Shown piece by piece: positions 36,501 to 39,836 of a DNA stretch of 64,000 nt. Source of the stretch: Azorinus chamasolen (taxonomy: Eukaryota; Mollusca; Bivalvia; Cardiida; Solecurtidae); assembly GCA_963576725.1 (NCBI GenBank), contig OY755240.1, positions 18,129,743-18,193,742 on the forward strand. The letters are read 5' to 3'. The translations under genes were made by a program, and so were the position numbers. The notes under the pieces were generated by a model. The model was not told where the DNA came from and ran no database searches. It was given only the letters and a program-made list of their open reading frames with translations. How positions within the stretch are numbered: the stretch's first letter is position 1; every line of letters starts with the position of its first letter.

Positions 36501-36576
36501 AAGGATCGTCATAGCCAGTAACGACATTGATGAAATGGAAAATCTGACAACCGCACCGAGCAAACAGAGTGCTTGA
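14931..36576 (+). CDS. SLC17-family organic anion transporter (sialin / vesicular transporter-like), 11-exon gene
   Basis: Exons 14931-14967, 16718-17025, 19156-19395, 21692-21779, 23418-23513, 24156-24280, 27517-27672, 28536-28668, 33626-33776, 34281-34371 and 36379-36576 total 1623 bp, 540 aa plus stop. All introns are GT-AG and all junction phases agree. Features of the MFS SLC17 family: first membrane segment with RVNLSMAVVC (about residues 40-49), the signature SYFYGSIITQVPGGK in exon 3, WAPPRERA after segment 4-5, SEHPSIS in the central loop, NWGFYTVI, SALPYIFFG, and NHAEYAGMHSGTAYGISN near the end. The first lumenal loop has four N-glycosylation sequons (N65, N71, N99, N109). The length is normal for the family. 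Members move organic anions (sialic acid, glutamate, nucleotides, phosphate) across lysosomal, synaptic-vesicle or plasma membranes; the substrate here cannot be told. Introns hold dozens of hairpin elements. Confidence 0.93.
15001..15240 (+). mobile_element. TTAA-1-type hairpin element in intron 1
   Basis: CCTTTGCAAACAGAGTGGAC, tip CAGCTCCTACAGGAGCTG, then CAGGGTCTGCTCTGTTTTC and a flank ending in ATATCCATGATGTGGTCA. Arms carry CCCAGATC on the left and pair as CCCTGATC on the right. Terminal TTAA not clear. Confidence 0.65.
15352..15635 (+). mobile_element. TA-4 hairpin element in intron 1, right end decayed
   Basis: CAGTTGAACTTTGATATCTC at the left. Module 1 stem is ACAGCTTATGCAGATCGAAT ... 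TTTAGACATGCATTAAGCTG. The right end has TCGAACTTCTGTTATCCCGA but no clean ACTG. Confidence 0.75.
15733..15810. mobile_element. Stem module 2 fragment (TTAA-3/8 type)
   Basis: GCAAACAGCTTGGATCAAGA, tip GACGCCGAGTAACTCGGTGTC, closing arm CATTCAAGCTATTTGAC. Confidence 0.6.
16020..16271 (+). mobile_element. TTAA-4 hairpin element in intron 1, complete
   Basis: TTAACCCTTTACCTGATAGA ... ATTGGGTAAAGGGTTAA, 252 bp. Unlike other TTAA families its stem is module 1: GGTGGTAGCTTAAAGCAGGC ... CCTGCTTTAAGTGGTCAT, with tip GCGCCTTAAGGCGC. It differs by only about six bases from the copy at 26387-26638. Confidence 0.9.
16279..16585 (+). mobile_element. TA-4 hairpin element in intron 1, complete
   Basis: CAGTTGAACTTCGATATCTC ... 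ACATCGAAGTTCAACTG between TA dinucleotides (307 bp). The stem uses ACAGCTTAATTCAGGTCTGC and TGTAGACCTGCATTAAGCTG, with the tip partly lost. It begins only 7 bp after the TTAA-4 copy. Confidence 0.9.
16718..17025 (+). CDS. SLC17 gene exon 2
   Basis: Acceptor TTTTAACATTGGCAG, donor GTCAAG|GTACTC. Encodes residues 13-115: cytosolic N-tail, first membrane helix LCFLLCMAYAVLLLHRVNLS and a long lumenal loop with sequons NKS, NET, NES and NKT, ending in phase 0. Confidence 0.92.
17219..17432 (-). mobile_element. TTAA-3 hairpin element in intron 2, complete
   Basis: TTAACCCTTTCGCTACCAAT ... TGGCAGCGAAAGGTTTAA, 214 bp, opposite orientation to 13871-14077. The stem's left arm reads CCAGATGAG and the right arm pairs as CCTGATGAG, so the CCAGATG arm again faces the TATGCAAACAG side. 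Confidence 0.88.
17549..17890 (+). mobile_element. TA-4 element interrupted by a TA-2 element
   Basis: CAGTTGTATTTCGATA is the TA-4 left end, broken at TA by the TA-2 copy at 17567-17771. TA-4-like sequence (GACCTCGGATAGCTCGAACA) resumes afterwards, as in the copy at 15352. Near 17838 CAGTAAGACTGGACATTAAC begins an unnamed repeat also seen at about 33551. Confidence 0.65.
17567..17771 (+). mobile_element. TA-2 hairpin element in intron 2, complete
   Basis: CAGTAAAACCCCGCTAATGC ... GCATTAGCGGGGTTTTACTG with TA on both sides (205 bp). Module 1 stem with tip AGCTCCTAGAGGAGCT. Left arm GGTGGTAGC, right arm pairing as GGTGGTTGC. Confidence 0.92.
17891..18022 (-). mobile_element. TTAA-2 hairpin element, half copy, intron 2
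   Basis: Module 3 stem GATAAATAGAGTATTTGCTG ... GCTCTATTTATCTC, then GTCGTCAAAAGTCGCCAATA and AGGAATAGGGTTAA. The first end is missing. Confidence 0.7.
18047..18180 (+). mobile_element. tRNA-derived SINE-like copy, intron 2
   Basis: A-box-like TGGCGATGTGGTAAGGTGT and B-box-like GGTCTCGAGTTCGATCCC, about 40 bp apart, with a short body AGTTCCCGGCATACATTG. The head is too altered for a functional tRNA. Confidence 0.55.
18207..18433 (+). mobile_element. TTAA-2 hairpin element in intron 2, complete
   Basis: TTAACCTATTCCCTCATATT ... GAGGTAATTGGTTAA, 227 bp with both TTAA sites. Perfect-looking module 3 stem, GATAAATAGAGCATTTGGTC ... GAGCAAATGCTCTATTTATC. Confidence 0.9.
18779..19107. mobile_element. 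TA-3 fragment followed by a stem module 2 fragment, intron 2
   Basis: AATTCTAGTAGAGAAGAAGG, GCTGCTTAATGCATGGC and GACGCGTTTTACTATA are TA-3 pieces lacking the stem tip (18779-18906). TTAACCCTTCTTGTGCTGAA (about 18913) then leads to ACAGCTTGGATACTGATGAG, tip GCCGAGTTACTCGGC, and TCATCTGGATCCAGTTGTTT. Confidence 0.6.
19156..19395 (+). CDS. SLC17 gene exon 3
   Basis: Acceptor CACCTTTTCAG, donor TCCGCG|GTAAGT. Encodes residues 116-195 with VDWDKSLISVLLSSYFYG and ITQVPGGKMADAVGGK, the family signature across helices 2-3, then RIIMGLSA. Both ends are phase 0. The long frame upstream of 19156 is intron read-through. Confidence 0.95.
19735..20930 (+). repeat. About 350-bp tandem repeat, 3+ copies, intron 3
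   Basis: Blocks recur with GAAGTTGTTTTCTGATAT followed by GTAGGATAAAA (about 19945, 20290, 20650), TTCTCATTAATATTCATG, and GGTTACCATGGAAACAG. Spacing is about 345-360 bp; copies are roughly 75-85 percent alike by eye. Confidence 0.8.
21446..21640 (+). repeat. Exon 1-like duplicate followed by TGTGCC/TGTC microsatellite, intron 3
   Basis: TCAACATGTGTAAGAAAGGG at 21452 repeats the sequence around the proposed exon 1 start (14926), with GAAGAG also kept after a short insertion. It has no splice donor and runs into (CTGTGC)n, then (TGTC)n. It is not counted as an exon. Confidence 0.75.
21692..21779 (+). CDS. SLC17 gene exon 4
   Basis: Acceptor TGATTTCAG, donor GGATGTG|GTGGGT. Encodes residues 196-225, GAVFPVGVAMIGAWAPPRER then ASMIAISGCG. 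The 88-bp length equals the paralogous exon at 51043-51130. Confidence 0.92.
21802..21980 (+). mobile_element. TA-2/TA-5-like hairpin element, decayed ends, intron 4
   Basis: TAGTTGAGCCTGTCTAAAGC at the left. Module 1 stem GCAGATGGTAGCTTAATGC ... GCATTACGCAACCACATGC, tip AGCTTCTAACGGAGCT. Confidence 0.7.
22020..22200 (+). repeat. 30-bp tandem repeat, about 6 units, intron 4
   Basis: Units of GAACATTAATACAAGAAATA followed by ATGAAATCAT, one unit shortened by a base. An ORF through the array is a repeat artefact. Confidence 0.9.
22205..22372 (-). mobile_element. TTAA-1-type hairpin element, degraded, intron 4
   Basis: CTAAACAGACCCTGATCAGA, CGGTTCC, then CCGTCTGATATGGGTTTACT and GCGTGAAAAAATACGT. 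Confidence 0.55.
22666..22865 (-). mobile_element. TTAA-3/8-like element with eroded stem, intron 4
   Basis: TTAACCCTTAACCTGCTA at the left, CATCAGGATCCAAGCTGTTA, and GAAATAAAAAAAATGAAAAT as in 17219-17432. One arm is almost lost. Confidence 0.5.
23418..23513 (+). CDS. SLC17 gene exon 5
   Basis: Acceptor TTTTCAATCGCAG, donor ATACATG|GTAACG. Encodes VSLGPAISYFSSGYLCAYGF then DGGWPSIFYIHG (residues 225-257), a helix ending in the family's GGWPSIFY motif; phase 1 at both ends. A TA-1 hairpin element begins 15 bp past the splice site. Confidence 0.93.
23529..23732 (+). mobile_element. TA-1 hairpin element in intron 5
   Basis: CAGTAAAACCTCTCTATAAC ... CTATAGAGCGGTTTTA after TA. Stem GGCAAGTGGCAGCTTAAAGC ... 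GCTTTAAGCAGCCACCTGCC, tip CGCTCCTATAGGAG. Here the arms differ as GCAGC versus GCTGC. It starts 15 bp from the exon 5 donor. Confidence 0.88.
24156..24280 (+). CDS. SLC17 gene exon 6
   Basis: Acceptor TACTATTTCCAG, donor CATACG|GTAAAT. Encodes GIVAGLFATLWWFQAF and the cytosolic NSPSEHPSISRKELSYI (residues 257-298), the central loop motif of the family. Confidence 0.93.
24360..24595 (-). mobile_element. tRNA-derived SINE-like copy, intron 6
   Basis: On the minus strand an A-box-like TTGTCTAGTGGTAACGCGC is followed by B-box-like GGAGGTCCGGGGTACAAATC. The body contains GGGTTAAAATGGGTACCCGT. Reverse ORFs in it are incidental. Confidence 0.65.
25040..25225 (+). mobile_element. LINE/SINE 3' end with (ATA)n tail, intron 6
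   Basis: GTGAAGCGCTTTTGAACGCA, then AAAGAGCGCTATATAAATGT and a GTATAATAATAATAATATA tail, a terminal form common to animal RTE/L2-like retroposons. Confidence 0.5.
25244..25424 (+). mobile_element. TTAA-1 hairpin element, left half missing, intron 6
   Basis: Starts at the stem tip ACTCCTGTAGGAGCCGTCTG, then GATCAGGGTCTGCTCTG, CTACAATGTTCGACTTTCC and ATAGAACGGGGAAAGGGT. Confidence 0.7.
25500..25640 (+). repeat. Degenerate 35-40 bp repeats, intron 6
   Basis: Recurring TTTCTAAATTAAACAA, ATAAATGTATTTGGTTTC and TATAAACGTATTTGATTCC. Confidence 0.55.
25646..25823 (+). mobile_element. TA-1 hairpin element in intron 6, tip deleted
   Basis: CAGTGAAACCTCTCTATAAC ... TTATAGATAGGTTTTACTG between TA sites. 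The stem lacks the GCTCC tip: GGTGAAAGTTCTGTTTTACT. It shows that the family stays recognisable without the tip. Confidence 0.85.
25830..25905 (+). repeat. Stem module 2 fragment, intron 6
   Basis: TCAAACAGAGTAGCCCCAGA, TCAGACGG, then GGGTCTGTCCTGTTTGC. Confidence 0.6.
26211..26688 (+). mobile_element. TTAA-6 hairpin element carrying a TTAA-4 insertion, intron 6
   Basis: TTAACCCTTTCACTGCCAAT ... GGCGCTGAAAGGGTTAA. Its stem is ACAAATAGTGCAGTCCCAGA ... CAGGGACTTCACTTTTTGTC. The right flank is split by the TTAA-4 copy at 26387-26638. The sister copy at 48786-49030 has the same flank unbroken (GAATTATTTAACAAACTTGG). Confidence 0.88.
26387..26638 (+). mobile_element. TTAA-4 hairpin element nested in TTAA-6, intron 6
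   Basis: TTTACCCTTTACCTGATAGA ... ATTGGGTAAAGGGTTAA, 252 bp, nearly identical to 16020-16271. The left TTAA has become TTTA. Confidence 0.92.
26728..26797. repeat. Stem module 2 (GCCGAG-type) fragment, intron 6
   Basis: GTATGGATCCTGATGAGATG, TCGATTACTCGG, TCTCATATGGATTCAAACTG. Confidence 0.6.
27113..27431 (+). mobile_element. TA-4 hairpin element in intron 6, complete
   Basis: CAGTTGAACTTCGATATCTC ... ATTATCGAAGTTCAACTG between TA sites (319 bp). Module 1 stem ACAGCTTAATGCAGGTCGAA ... TTCTATCTGCATTAAGCTGT with tip AGCTCCTATAGGAGCT. It lies about 85 bp upstream of exon 7. Confidence 0.92.
27517..27672 (+). CDS. SLC17 gene exon 7
   Basis: Acceptor taken as TAATTTTGCTCAAG; an alternative AG 15 bp downstream (start 27532) is also phase 0 and would drop IRNVK. 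Donor ATCACCCAG|GTACGT. Encodes TPWRSMLLSKPMWASTVSHF and NWGFYTVIINVPLFMEEL (residues 299-350). Confidence 0.88.
27751..28063. mobile_element. TTAA-3 fragment abutting a reverse TTAA-2 element, intron 7
   Basis: GCAAACAGTTTGGACCCGGG to GGCGGTGAAAGAGTTAA (27751-27873), then the same TTAA (27870-27873) opens a reverse TTAA-2 copy: CCCTTTCCCTTCCAGCC ... AGGAGGGAATTAGTTAA (to 28063). The two elements share one TTAA. Confidence 0.75.
28128..28332 (+). mobile_element. TA-1 hairpin element in intron 7, complete
   Basis: CAGTAAAACCTCTCTATTAC ... TTATAGAGAGGTTTTACTG between TA sites (205 bp); tip CGCTCCTATAGGAGCG. Confidence 0.92.
28366..28413 (+). mobile_element. TA-1 internal-deletion derivative, 48 bp
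   Basis: CAGTAAAACCTCACTATAAC, GGCCACTAAATTGC, ending TTAGTACTG, with TA on each side. Only one full end and the last four bases survive. Confidence 0.55.
28536..28668 (+). CDS. SLC17 gene exon 8, 3' end amplified into a minisatellite
   Basis: Acceptor TTCTATTCCATAG, donor CTATTA|GTAAGT. Encodes NAFYSALPYIFFGVSNILWA and VLTVRRLFTSI (residues 351-395), phase 1 at the end. The final 35 bp and the 5' splice site are the first copy of the 43-bp array that follows. Splicing at any later copy would read into TAG at the end of the second unit, so only the first donor yields full-length protein. Confidence 0.93.
28634..31601 (+). repeat. 43-bp minisatellite built from the exon 8 splice donor, 68 units plus the exonic copy
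   Basis: Each unit is GTAAGTTATGTGTTGACC, GTGAGGAGATTGTTY, ACGTCTATTA. The 35-bp exonic copy (28634-28668) is followed by exactly 68 units (28669-31592 is 2924 bp) and a final partial GTAAGTTATG. The only differences I read are Y = C or T and one A-to-G (about 29856). Every unit holds an intact TTA|GTAAGT donor. The last 12 units all carry T. Confidence 0.97.
31708..31815. mobile_element. Stem module 5 hairpin element, intron 8
   Basis: CCATGCTTATAAAACTTTTT, AGTTGAGTCTGGGTTCG ... GACTCAACTAAAAAGCTTTA, TAAGCATAGACCC. Related to the longer copy at 57058-57227; module 5 is unlike the other stems. Confidence 0.75.
31820..31885. repeat. Stem module 2 remnant, intron 8
   Basis: AGTAAACAGAGCGGACTCTG, GTCAGACGACTC, TGGTCTACTGCGTTAGC. 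Confidence 0.5.
32131..32290 (+). mobile_element. TA-3 hairpin element, ends eroded, intron 8
   Basis: AACCGGACGTTAAATTTAGT, stem CAGATGGCAGCTTACTGCAG ... CATTAAGCATCCATCTGCC, tip GCTCCTCTATGAG. The conserved asymmetry persists as GGCAGC versus GGATGC. Confidence 0.7.
32291..33270. other. Unassigned intron 8 sequence
   Basis: No exon, hairpin or repeat is supported. A G-run (GGGGGGGGG) lies at about 33068. A minus-strand 65-aa frame (32661-32858) has a hydrophobic stretch but no recognised family. Confidence 0.4.
33275..33350 (+). mobile_element. LINE-like 3' tail, intron 8
   Basis: TTTAATGCAATAAAATTGAT followed by (TTGAATTGA)n at about 33308-33350: a polyadenylation-like motif plus short tandem tail typical of some LINEs. 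Confidence 0.45.
33626..33776 (+). CDS. SLC17 gene exon 9
   Basis: Acceptor TTTCTATATTTACAG, donor GCTGGAAT|GTAAGA. Encodes SLCGSSLCLVIVGHVT, YAVVLLCFTCALTAMCFSGF and ANHAEYAG (residues 395-445), phase 2 at the end. The intron before it is 4957 bp, mostly minisatellite. Confidence 0.93.
33799..33955 (+). mobile_element. TTAA-2 hairpin element, right end missing, intron 9
   Basis: TTAACCCGTCCCTCCTCTTT, stem GATAAATAGAGTTTTTCTCT ... AGCAAATGCTCTTTTTATC. It starts 23 bp past the exon 9 donor. Confidence 0.7.
34281..34371 (+). CDS. SLC17 gene exon 10
   Basis: Acceptor ATTGTTATTGCAG, donor CAAAAT|GTGAGT. Encodes HSGTAYGISNCVSVISAI and LAAIMAGVMTQN (residues 445-475), a helix typical of the SLC17 C-terminal half. 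Confidence 0.93.
34420..34616 (+). mobile_element. TTAA-1-type hairpin element, left part lost, intron 10
   Basis: GGACGGCTTCTCTATGAGCC, CAGGGTCTGCTCTGTTAGC and flank ATATTCATGGAGTAAGGGTTAA. This flank differs from standard TTAA-1 and recurs at 38666 and 46685. Confidence 0.7.
34630..34879 (-). mobile_element. TTAA-1 hairpin element, reverse, intron 10
   Basis: GTAACCCTTTCCCTGTTCTA ... ATATGAGGGAAAGGGTTAA. Stem 34772-34841 GCAAACAGAGCAGACCCTGA ... CTGGGTTTACTCTGTTTGC; the CCCAGATC arm faces the GAAAACACG end. Confidence 0.88.
34928..35200. repeat. Two stem module 2 remnants, intron 10
   Basis: TTTGCAAACAAAGTAGAATC with CTGACAGCTCCTG (about 34935), and GGCAAATAGTGCAGATCCTC with GGGTCTACACTGTTTG (about 35119-35187). 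Confidence 0.5.
35299..35559 (+). mobile_element. TTAA-2 hairpin element in intron 10, complete
   Basis: TTAACCCCTATGGACCCATT ... GGGAGAGAATGGGTTAA, with extra bases before the usual CCCATTTCCCTCC. Stem TTAAATAAAGCATTTGCTCC ... GGAGCAAATGCTCTATTTAT. Confidence 0.85.
35611..35971 (+). mobile_element. TA-6 hairpin element in intron 10, complete
   Basis: CAGTGCTCCCTCCCTACAAC ... GTAGGGAGGGAGCACTG between TA sites (361 bp). The stem (35736-35825) is a fourth, unrelated module: ATGCCTCAATCAAACCCTAT ... ATAGGGTTTGATTGAGGCAT with tip GAATCGTCACTTTGTGACGATTC. Confidence 0.9.
36076..36368 (+). repeat. Degenerate ACTC-rich repeat, intron 10
   Basis: (TCACTCAC)n with drifted ATTCACTCACC and TAACTCAC units, ending 10 bp before exon 11. 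It supplies a pyrimidine-rich stretch next to the acceptor. Possibly an expanded SINE tail. Confidence 0.8.
36379..36576 (+). CDS. SLC17 gene exon 11 (stop codon)
   Basis: Acceptor ATATTATTCTGCAG. Encodes GSQWEWQTVFYLSAGICVFG, last helix AIVFCFLSSATLESWAEP, then an acidic cytosolic tail to TGA at 36574-36576. WQ.VF...A and the SWAEP turn are usual in the family. Confidence 0.93.
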   Translation, partial: GSQWEWQTVFYLSAGICVFGAIVFCFLSSATLESWAEPRIERIVIASNDIDEMENLTTAPSKQSA

Positions 36577-37097
36577 AACGAGTTGCACTATGTGGCAAAT
36601 TCTTGAGTACGATTGCAACCAGTTTGGATCCATGCAGATAAGACGCGGAGAAACGCGACAGATCATCATGATCAATCTGTTTGACACTTAGATGGAAACC
36701 AAAGGAAAAAAGTATCTATCAGTTGATATTGCAGCCAACCGTTTGCACAGTGTACATGTACTAAAGAAGAACCACAGAAGACCTGCATGTCGAAGAGGTT
36801 TTAACCTATTCCCTCATATTGACGCCTTTTGACCCATTCTCTCATATTGGCGCCTTTTGAGACCTCTGTAAAATTCACTTTTCGAAAACCATTGTGATAA
36901 ATAGAGCATTTCCTCCTATCCACCACAGTGGTTTCAAAACTACACACTTCTATCATTTTCCTTTTCTGTAGCAAATGCTCCTTTTCGGTTGATTTAATTG
37001 AAGAGGTTGGATCTAAAAATAGCCTATGAGGTAATGGGTGTTAATATAGGAGCTGTGCTGAGCCGAAGTATAATGTTACAGGGGTATTACTAATAAA
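36577..37097 (+). promoter_or_regulatory. Probable SLC17 3' UTR with AATAAA at 37092-37097
   Basis: The first AATAAA after the stop lies at 37092. If used, the 3' UTR would contain a stem module 2 remnant (about 36614-36690, CCAGTTTGGATCCATGCAGA) and a full TTAA-2 element (36801-37044). Confidence 0.45.
36801..37044 (+). mobile_element. TTAA-2 hairpin element in the probable 3' UTR
   Basis: TTAACCTATTCCCTCATATT ... GAGGTAATGGGTGTTAA. The first 30 bp of the left flank are duplicated (CCCATTCTCTCATATTGG), and the stem tip is deleted (GAGCATTTCCTCCTATCC). Confidence 0.8.
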
Positions 37098-37273
37098 TAT
37101 GAAAACCATATACAAATCTGTAATTTTTGTTTTCGGATGAACAATCATGTTGTTTGCAAAATTGACCTTTTCCCTGTGAAATATGCATGTAAGAAATAAT
37201 GACATCATGAATATCTATTAGCTGATGTCTTATAATGGCACGTGTACACATAACGTTTTGGTACTGGTAAATA

Positions 37274-37477
37274 CAGTAAAACCTCTCTTAACCGGCAGTT
37301 AAATTTAGTATGAATATCGGTCTTGGAGACAGGTGGCAGCTTAATGCAGGGTGAAAGTCATGCAGAAAGCTCCTAGAGGAGCTTTCTGCATGACTTTCAC
37401 TCTGCATTAAGCAGCCACCTGCCTAAAAGTATCTAAATTATTATCTGCTAGAATTCCGGTTAAGAGAGGTTATACTG
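37274..37477 (+). mobile_element. TA-3 hairpin element, complete
   Basis: CAGTAAAACCTCTCTTAACC ... GGTTAAGAGAGGTTATACTG between TA sites (204 bp). Stem CAGGTGGCAGCTTAATGCAG ... CATTAAGCAGCCACCTGCC, tip AGCTCCTAGAGGAGCT; arms GGCAGC versus GGCTGC. Confidence 0.92.
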
Positions 37478-37509
37478 TACTGCAGAGTTAGATTTATCAT
37501 AAGTTCATA

Positions 37510-37830
37510 AGCAAACAGAGCAGACCATGATCAGACGGCTTCTGCAGGAGCCGTCTGATAAGGGTATATTCTGTTTTCAAAGCGTGAAAACCCGTTTACA
37601 TGAAGGAAAGGAAAACTGAACTCCTTCGCCGCCATGCACTGTCGTCTGCTTGATACAATGACGTCTGCTTCAAGTTTTAGGGTGGACAGTGCTTCCATTT
37701 CTTTATTAGATTTATGTATTAGAGTGCCAGACGGCTCGGATCCTGGTGAGATGGGTCTGGATCTGGATCCAAACTGTTTGCACATGTAATCACATATGGC
37801 ACAGATGCCAGCGAAAGCTTTGAACAGTAC
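37510..37830. mobile_element. TTAA-1 and TTAA-3 hairpin fragments
   Basis: AAGCAAACAGAGCAGACCAT ... ATATTCTGTTTTCAAAGCG with TGAAGGAAAGG (37510-37612), then ATCCTGGTGAGATGGGTCTG, GGATCCAAACTGTTTGCAC and GCCAGCGAAAGC (about 37727-37830). Confidence 0.6.
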
Positions 37831-37946
37831 CTCTTTAAAGATTTCATGTGTGATCAAGTTCCACACTGTTTGCAATGAAATATGACCATTTTCTGAAGGG
37901 GCGTCTCGCCGACAGTAGATCCCTCTCTAAATTGACTAATTAATGA

Positions 37947-38150
37947 AGTAAAACCCCGCTAATGCGACCACCAAAAAGGGGCATAATTCTGGGTGGCAGA
38001 GGCAGGTGGTAGCTTAATGCAGGACGAAAGTTATTCAGAAAGCTCCTATAGGAGCTTTCTGTATAACTTTTGTCCTGCATTAAGCAACCACCTGCTTCAA
38101 ACGACGCCAGTGGTTATTTATTAAGTGGTCGCATTAGCGGGGTTTCACTG
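37947..38150 (+). mobile_element. TA-2 hairpin element
   Basis: AGTAAAACCCCGCTAATGCG (first base changed) ... GCATTAGCGGGGTTTCACTG-TA. Stem arms GGTGGTAGC and GGTGGTTGC, tip AGCTCCTATAGGAGCT. Confidence 0.9.
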
Positions 38151-38154
38151 TATA

Positions 38155-38322
38155 CCCAGATCAGATGGCTCCTTTGCTAGTGGAACTTTGATAGATATGT
38201 TCCCTTACTTTCTAAAATGGCTACAATGTTCCATCTTCCATATTTCATTGTAACTATTTTGTCCAGGAATAGTCAGTAGGTATTGAAATTTGAAATAAAC
38301 ACAGAATAGGGAAAGGGTTGAG
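38155..38322 (+). mobile_element. TTAA-1 hairpin element, left part lost
   Basis: CCCAGATCAGATGGCTCCTT, CTACAATGTTCCATCTTCC, and AGAATAGGGAAAGGGTTGA. It starts immediately after the TA-2 copy. Confidence 0.7.
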
Positions 38323-38324
38323 AC

Positions 38325-38580
38325 AACATCTTAATGCGATGGTGAAAGGCCGAAAGCCATGTACAAAGCTCCAAAAAGAACGTTATTCATCACTTTCACT
38401 CAGCCTTGAGAAGTTACCTGCTTAAATACACCTAAATTTCTCATTATTAAAATTCCGGTTCATAAAGGTTTAACTGTATACCTTTCGTCCTGAATTAAGC
38501 TACCACCTGCCCCCATGACCCAGAATTAGACATTTTTGATGGCCGCTTAAGATGACTTTGACTGTAAAAATATCTCAGAA
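38325..38580 (+). mobile_element. Decayed TA-class fragments
   Basis: ATCTTAATGCGATGGTGAAA, CAGCCTTGAGAAGTTACCTG and CCGGTTCATAAAGGTTTAAC recall TA-3. TCCTGAATTAAGCTACCACC with TGGCCGCTTAAGATGAC recalls TA-2. Confidence 0.5.
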
Positions 38581-38665
38581 AGGAGAAACACGGGTATCAA
38601 TATAGAATATATTGAATAAAACCTTTATGCACGACCACCAAAACAGCAGTCTGACTTTTGGTCTG

Positions 38666-38875
38666 AACCCTTTCCGTCTTACAAATTTGCAAGCAAGCAT
38701 AGTAGATCCAGATTAGAAGGTTCCTGTAGGAGCCGTCTGATCAGGGTCTGCTCTGTTTGCTTACGAAATTATATAGATCTGATTCCTCTATCCGTGTGCT
38801 ATTAGAACAAATTTATCTAATTTATATTCATCACGTAATTATTTCTTACATGAATATTCATGGACGAAAGGGTTA
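38666..38875 (+). mobile_element. TTAA-1 variant hairpin element
   Basis: GAACCCTTTCCGTCTTACAA ... GGACGAAAGGGTTAA. Stem GCATAGTAGATCCAGATTAG ... CTGATCAGGGTCTGCTCTG, tip GGTTCCTGTAGGAGCC, flank CTTACATGAATATTCATGG. Confidence 0.8.
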
Positions 38876-38970
38876 AAATACATATATACATGAATGTATT
38901 TATTCATTAGGTGGCCACTTCAGAGCTGTACTACTATCCATACATGGAGCCTATTAATAAAAATAATATA

Positions 38971-39368
38971 CAGTACAGTCTCGCTAATGCGACCACCCAA
39001 TTGATATCCACATGAGTCTTAAAAGCAGGTGGTTGCTTAATACTGGACCAAAGTAAAGCAACTATTCCTGTATTAAACTACCGACTGGTTTAACCCATTC
39101 CCTTATATTGACGAATTTTGACGAGTCTGTAAAAGTCACTTTGTGAATCCATTGTGATTAATAGAGCATTTGCTCCTATAGGAGCAAATGCTCCATTATC
39201 ACAATGGTTTCAAACTACACAATCCTAAAACAAATCCTTTTCTCCAGTTAATGCTCCTTTTCGGTAGATTTATTCAAAGAGGTTGTATCTAAAAATAGCC
39301 TATGAGGTAATGGATTAACATAGAACTGTACATCGTGTTCGAGTGGTCGCATAAGTGAGGTTTTGCTG
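38971..39368 (+). mobile_element. TA-2-like element carrying a TTAA-2 insertion
   Basis: CAGTACAGTCTCGCTAATGC after TA ... GTCGCATAAGTGAGGTTTTG then CTG-TA. Inside, GCAGGTGGTTGCTTAATACT and CTGTATTAAACTACCGACTG are the remains of stem module 1. The body is broken at TTAA by 39090-39318. Confidence 0.85.
39090..39318 (+). mobile_element. TTAA-2 hairpin element nested in a TA-2-like element
   Basis: TTAACCCATTCCCTTATATT ... GAGGTAATGGATTAA, 229 bp with both TTAA sites. Module 3 stem with tip GCTCCTATAGGAGC. Confidence 0.92.
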
Positions 39369-39445
39369 TAATTATACAGATCTGTCACAAGTTTAAATAT
39401 GTCTTACTTGCTGTATGTTTGGTAATGTATAGTTCTTACAAGGCG

Positions 39446-39659
39446 TTAACCTTTAGCCTGCTGAGCAAATTAATTTTACAGAAATTTTCACCAACTACAT
39501 TTTCAAAATTCAAGCTATAATCAATTTGTCTATCAACATGCCATCAGGGTGTCAAACAGTTTGGATCCTGATGAGACGCCGAGTTACTCGGCGTCTCATC
39601 TGGATCCAAACTGTTTGCATATGTATTCACTCATTCGCCCATAGCAGGCTAAAGATTAA
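39446..39659 (+). mobile_element. TTAA-8 hairpin element, complete
   Basis: TTAACCTTTAGCCTGCTGAG ... CATAGCAGGCTAAAGATTAA, 214 bp. Stem AAACAGTTTGGATCCTGATG ... CATCTGGATCCAAACTGTTT, tip GACGCCGAGTTACTCGGCGTC; the only mismatch in the long arms is the CCTGATG / CCAGATG position. Confidence 0.9.
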
Positions 39660-39836
39660 TAAATTCGTTCACCGCCAATGTCGACTAAATGCGCCAGGAC
39701 AAATACTATTTACTCACCGGTTTAACCCTTTACTCTGTGAATATTCATGTAATAAATATTGACGTCATGAATATTAATTAGATTAACTATTAAAATATAT
39801 AATAAAAACCAGATTATTTTTTACCGTGAGAAACAC

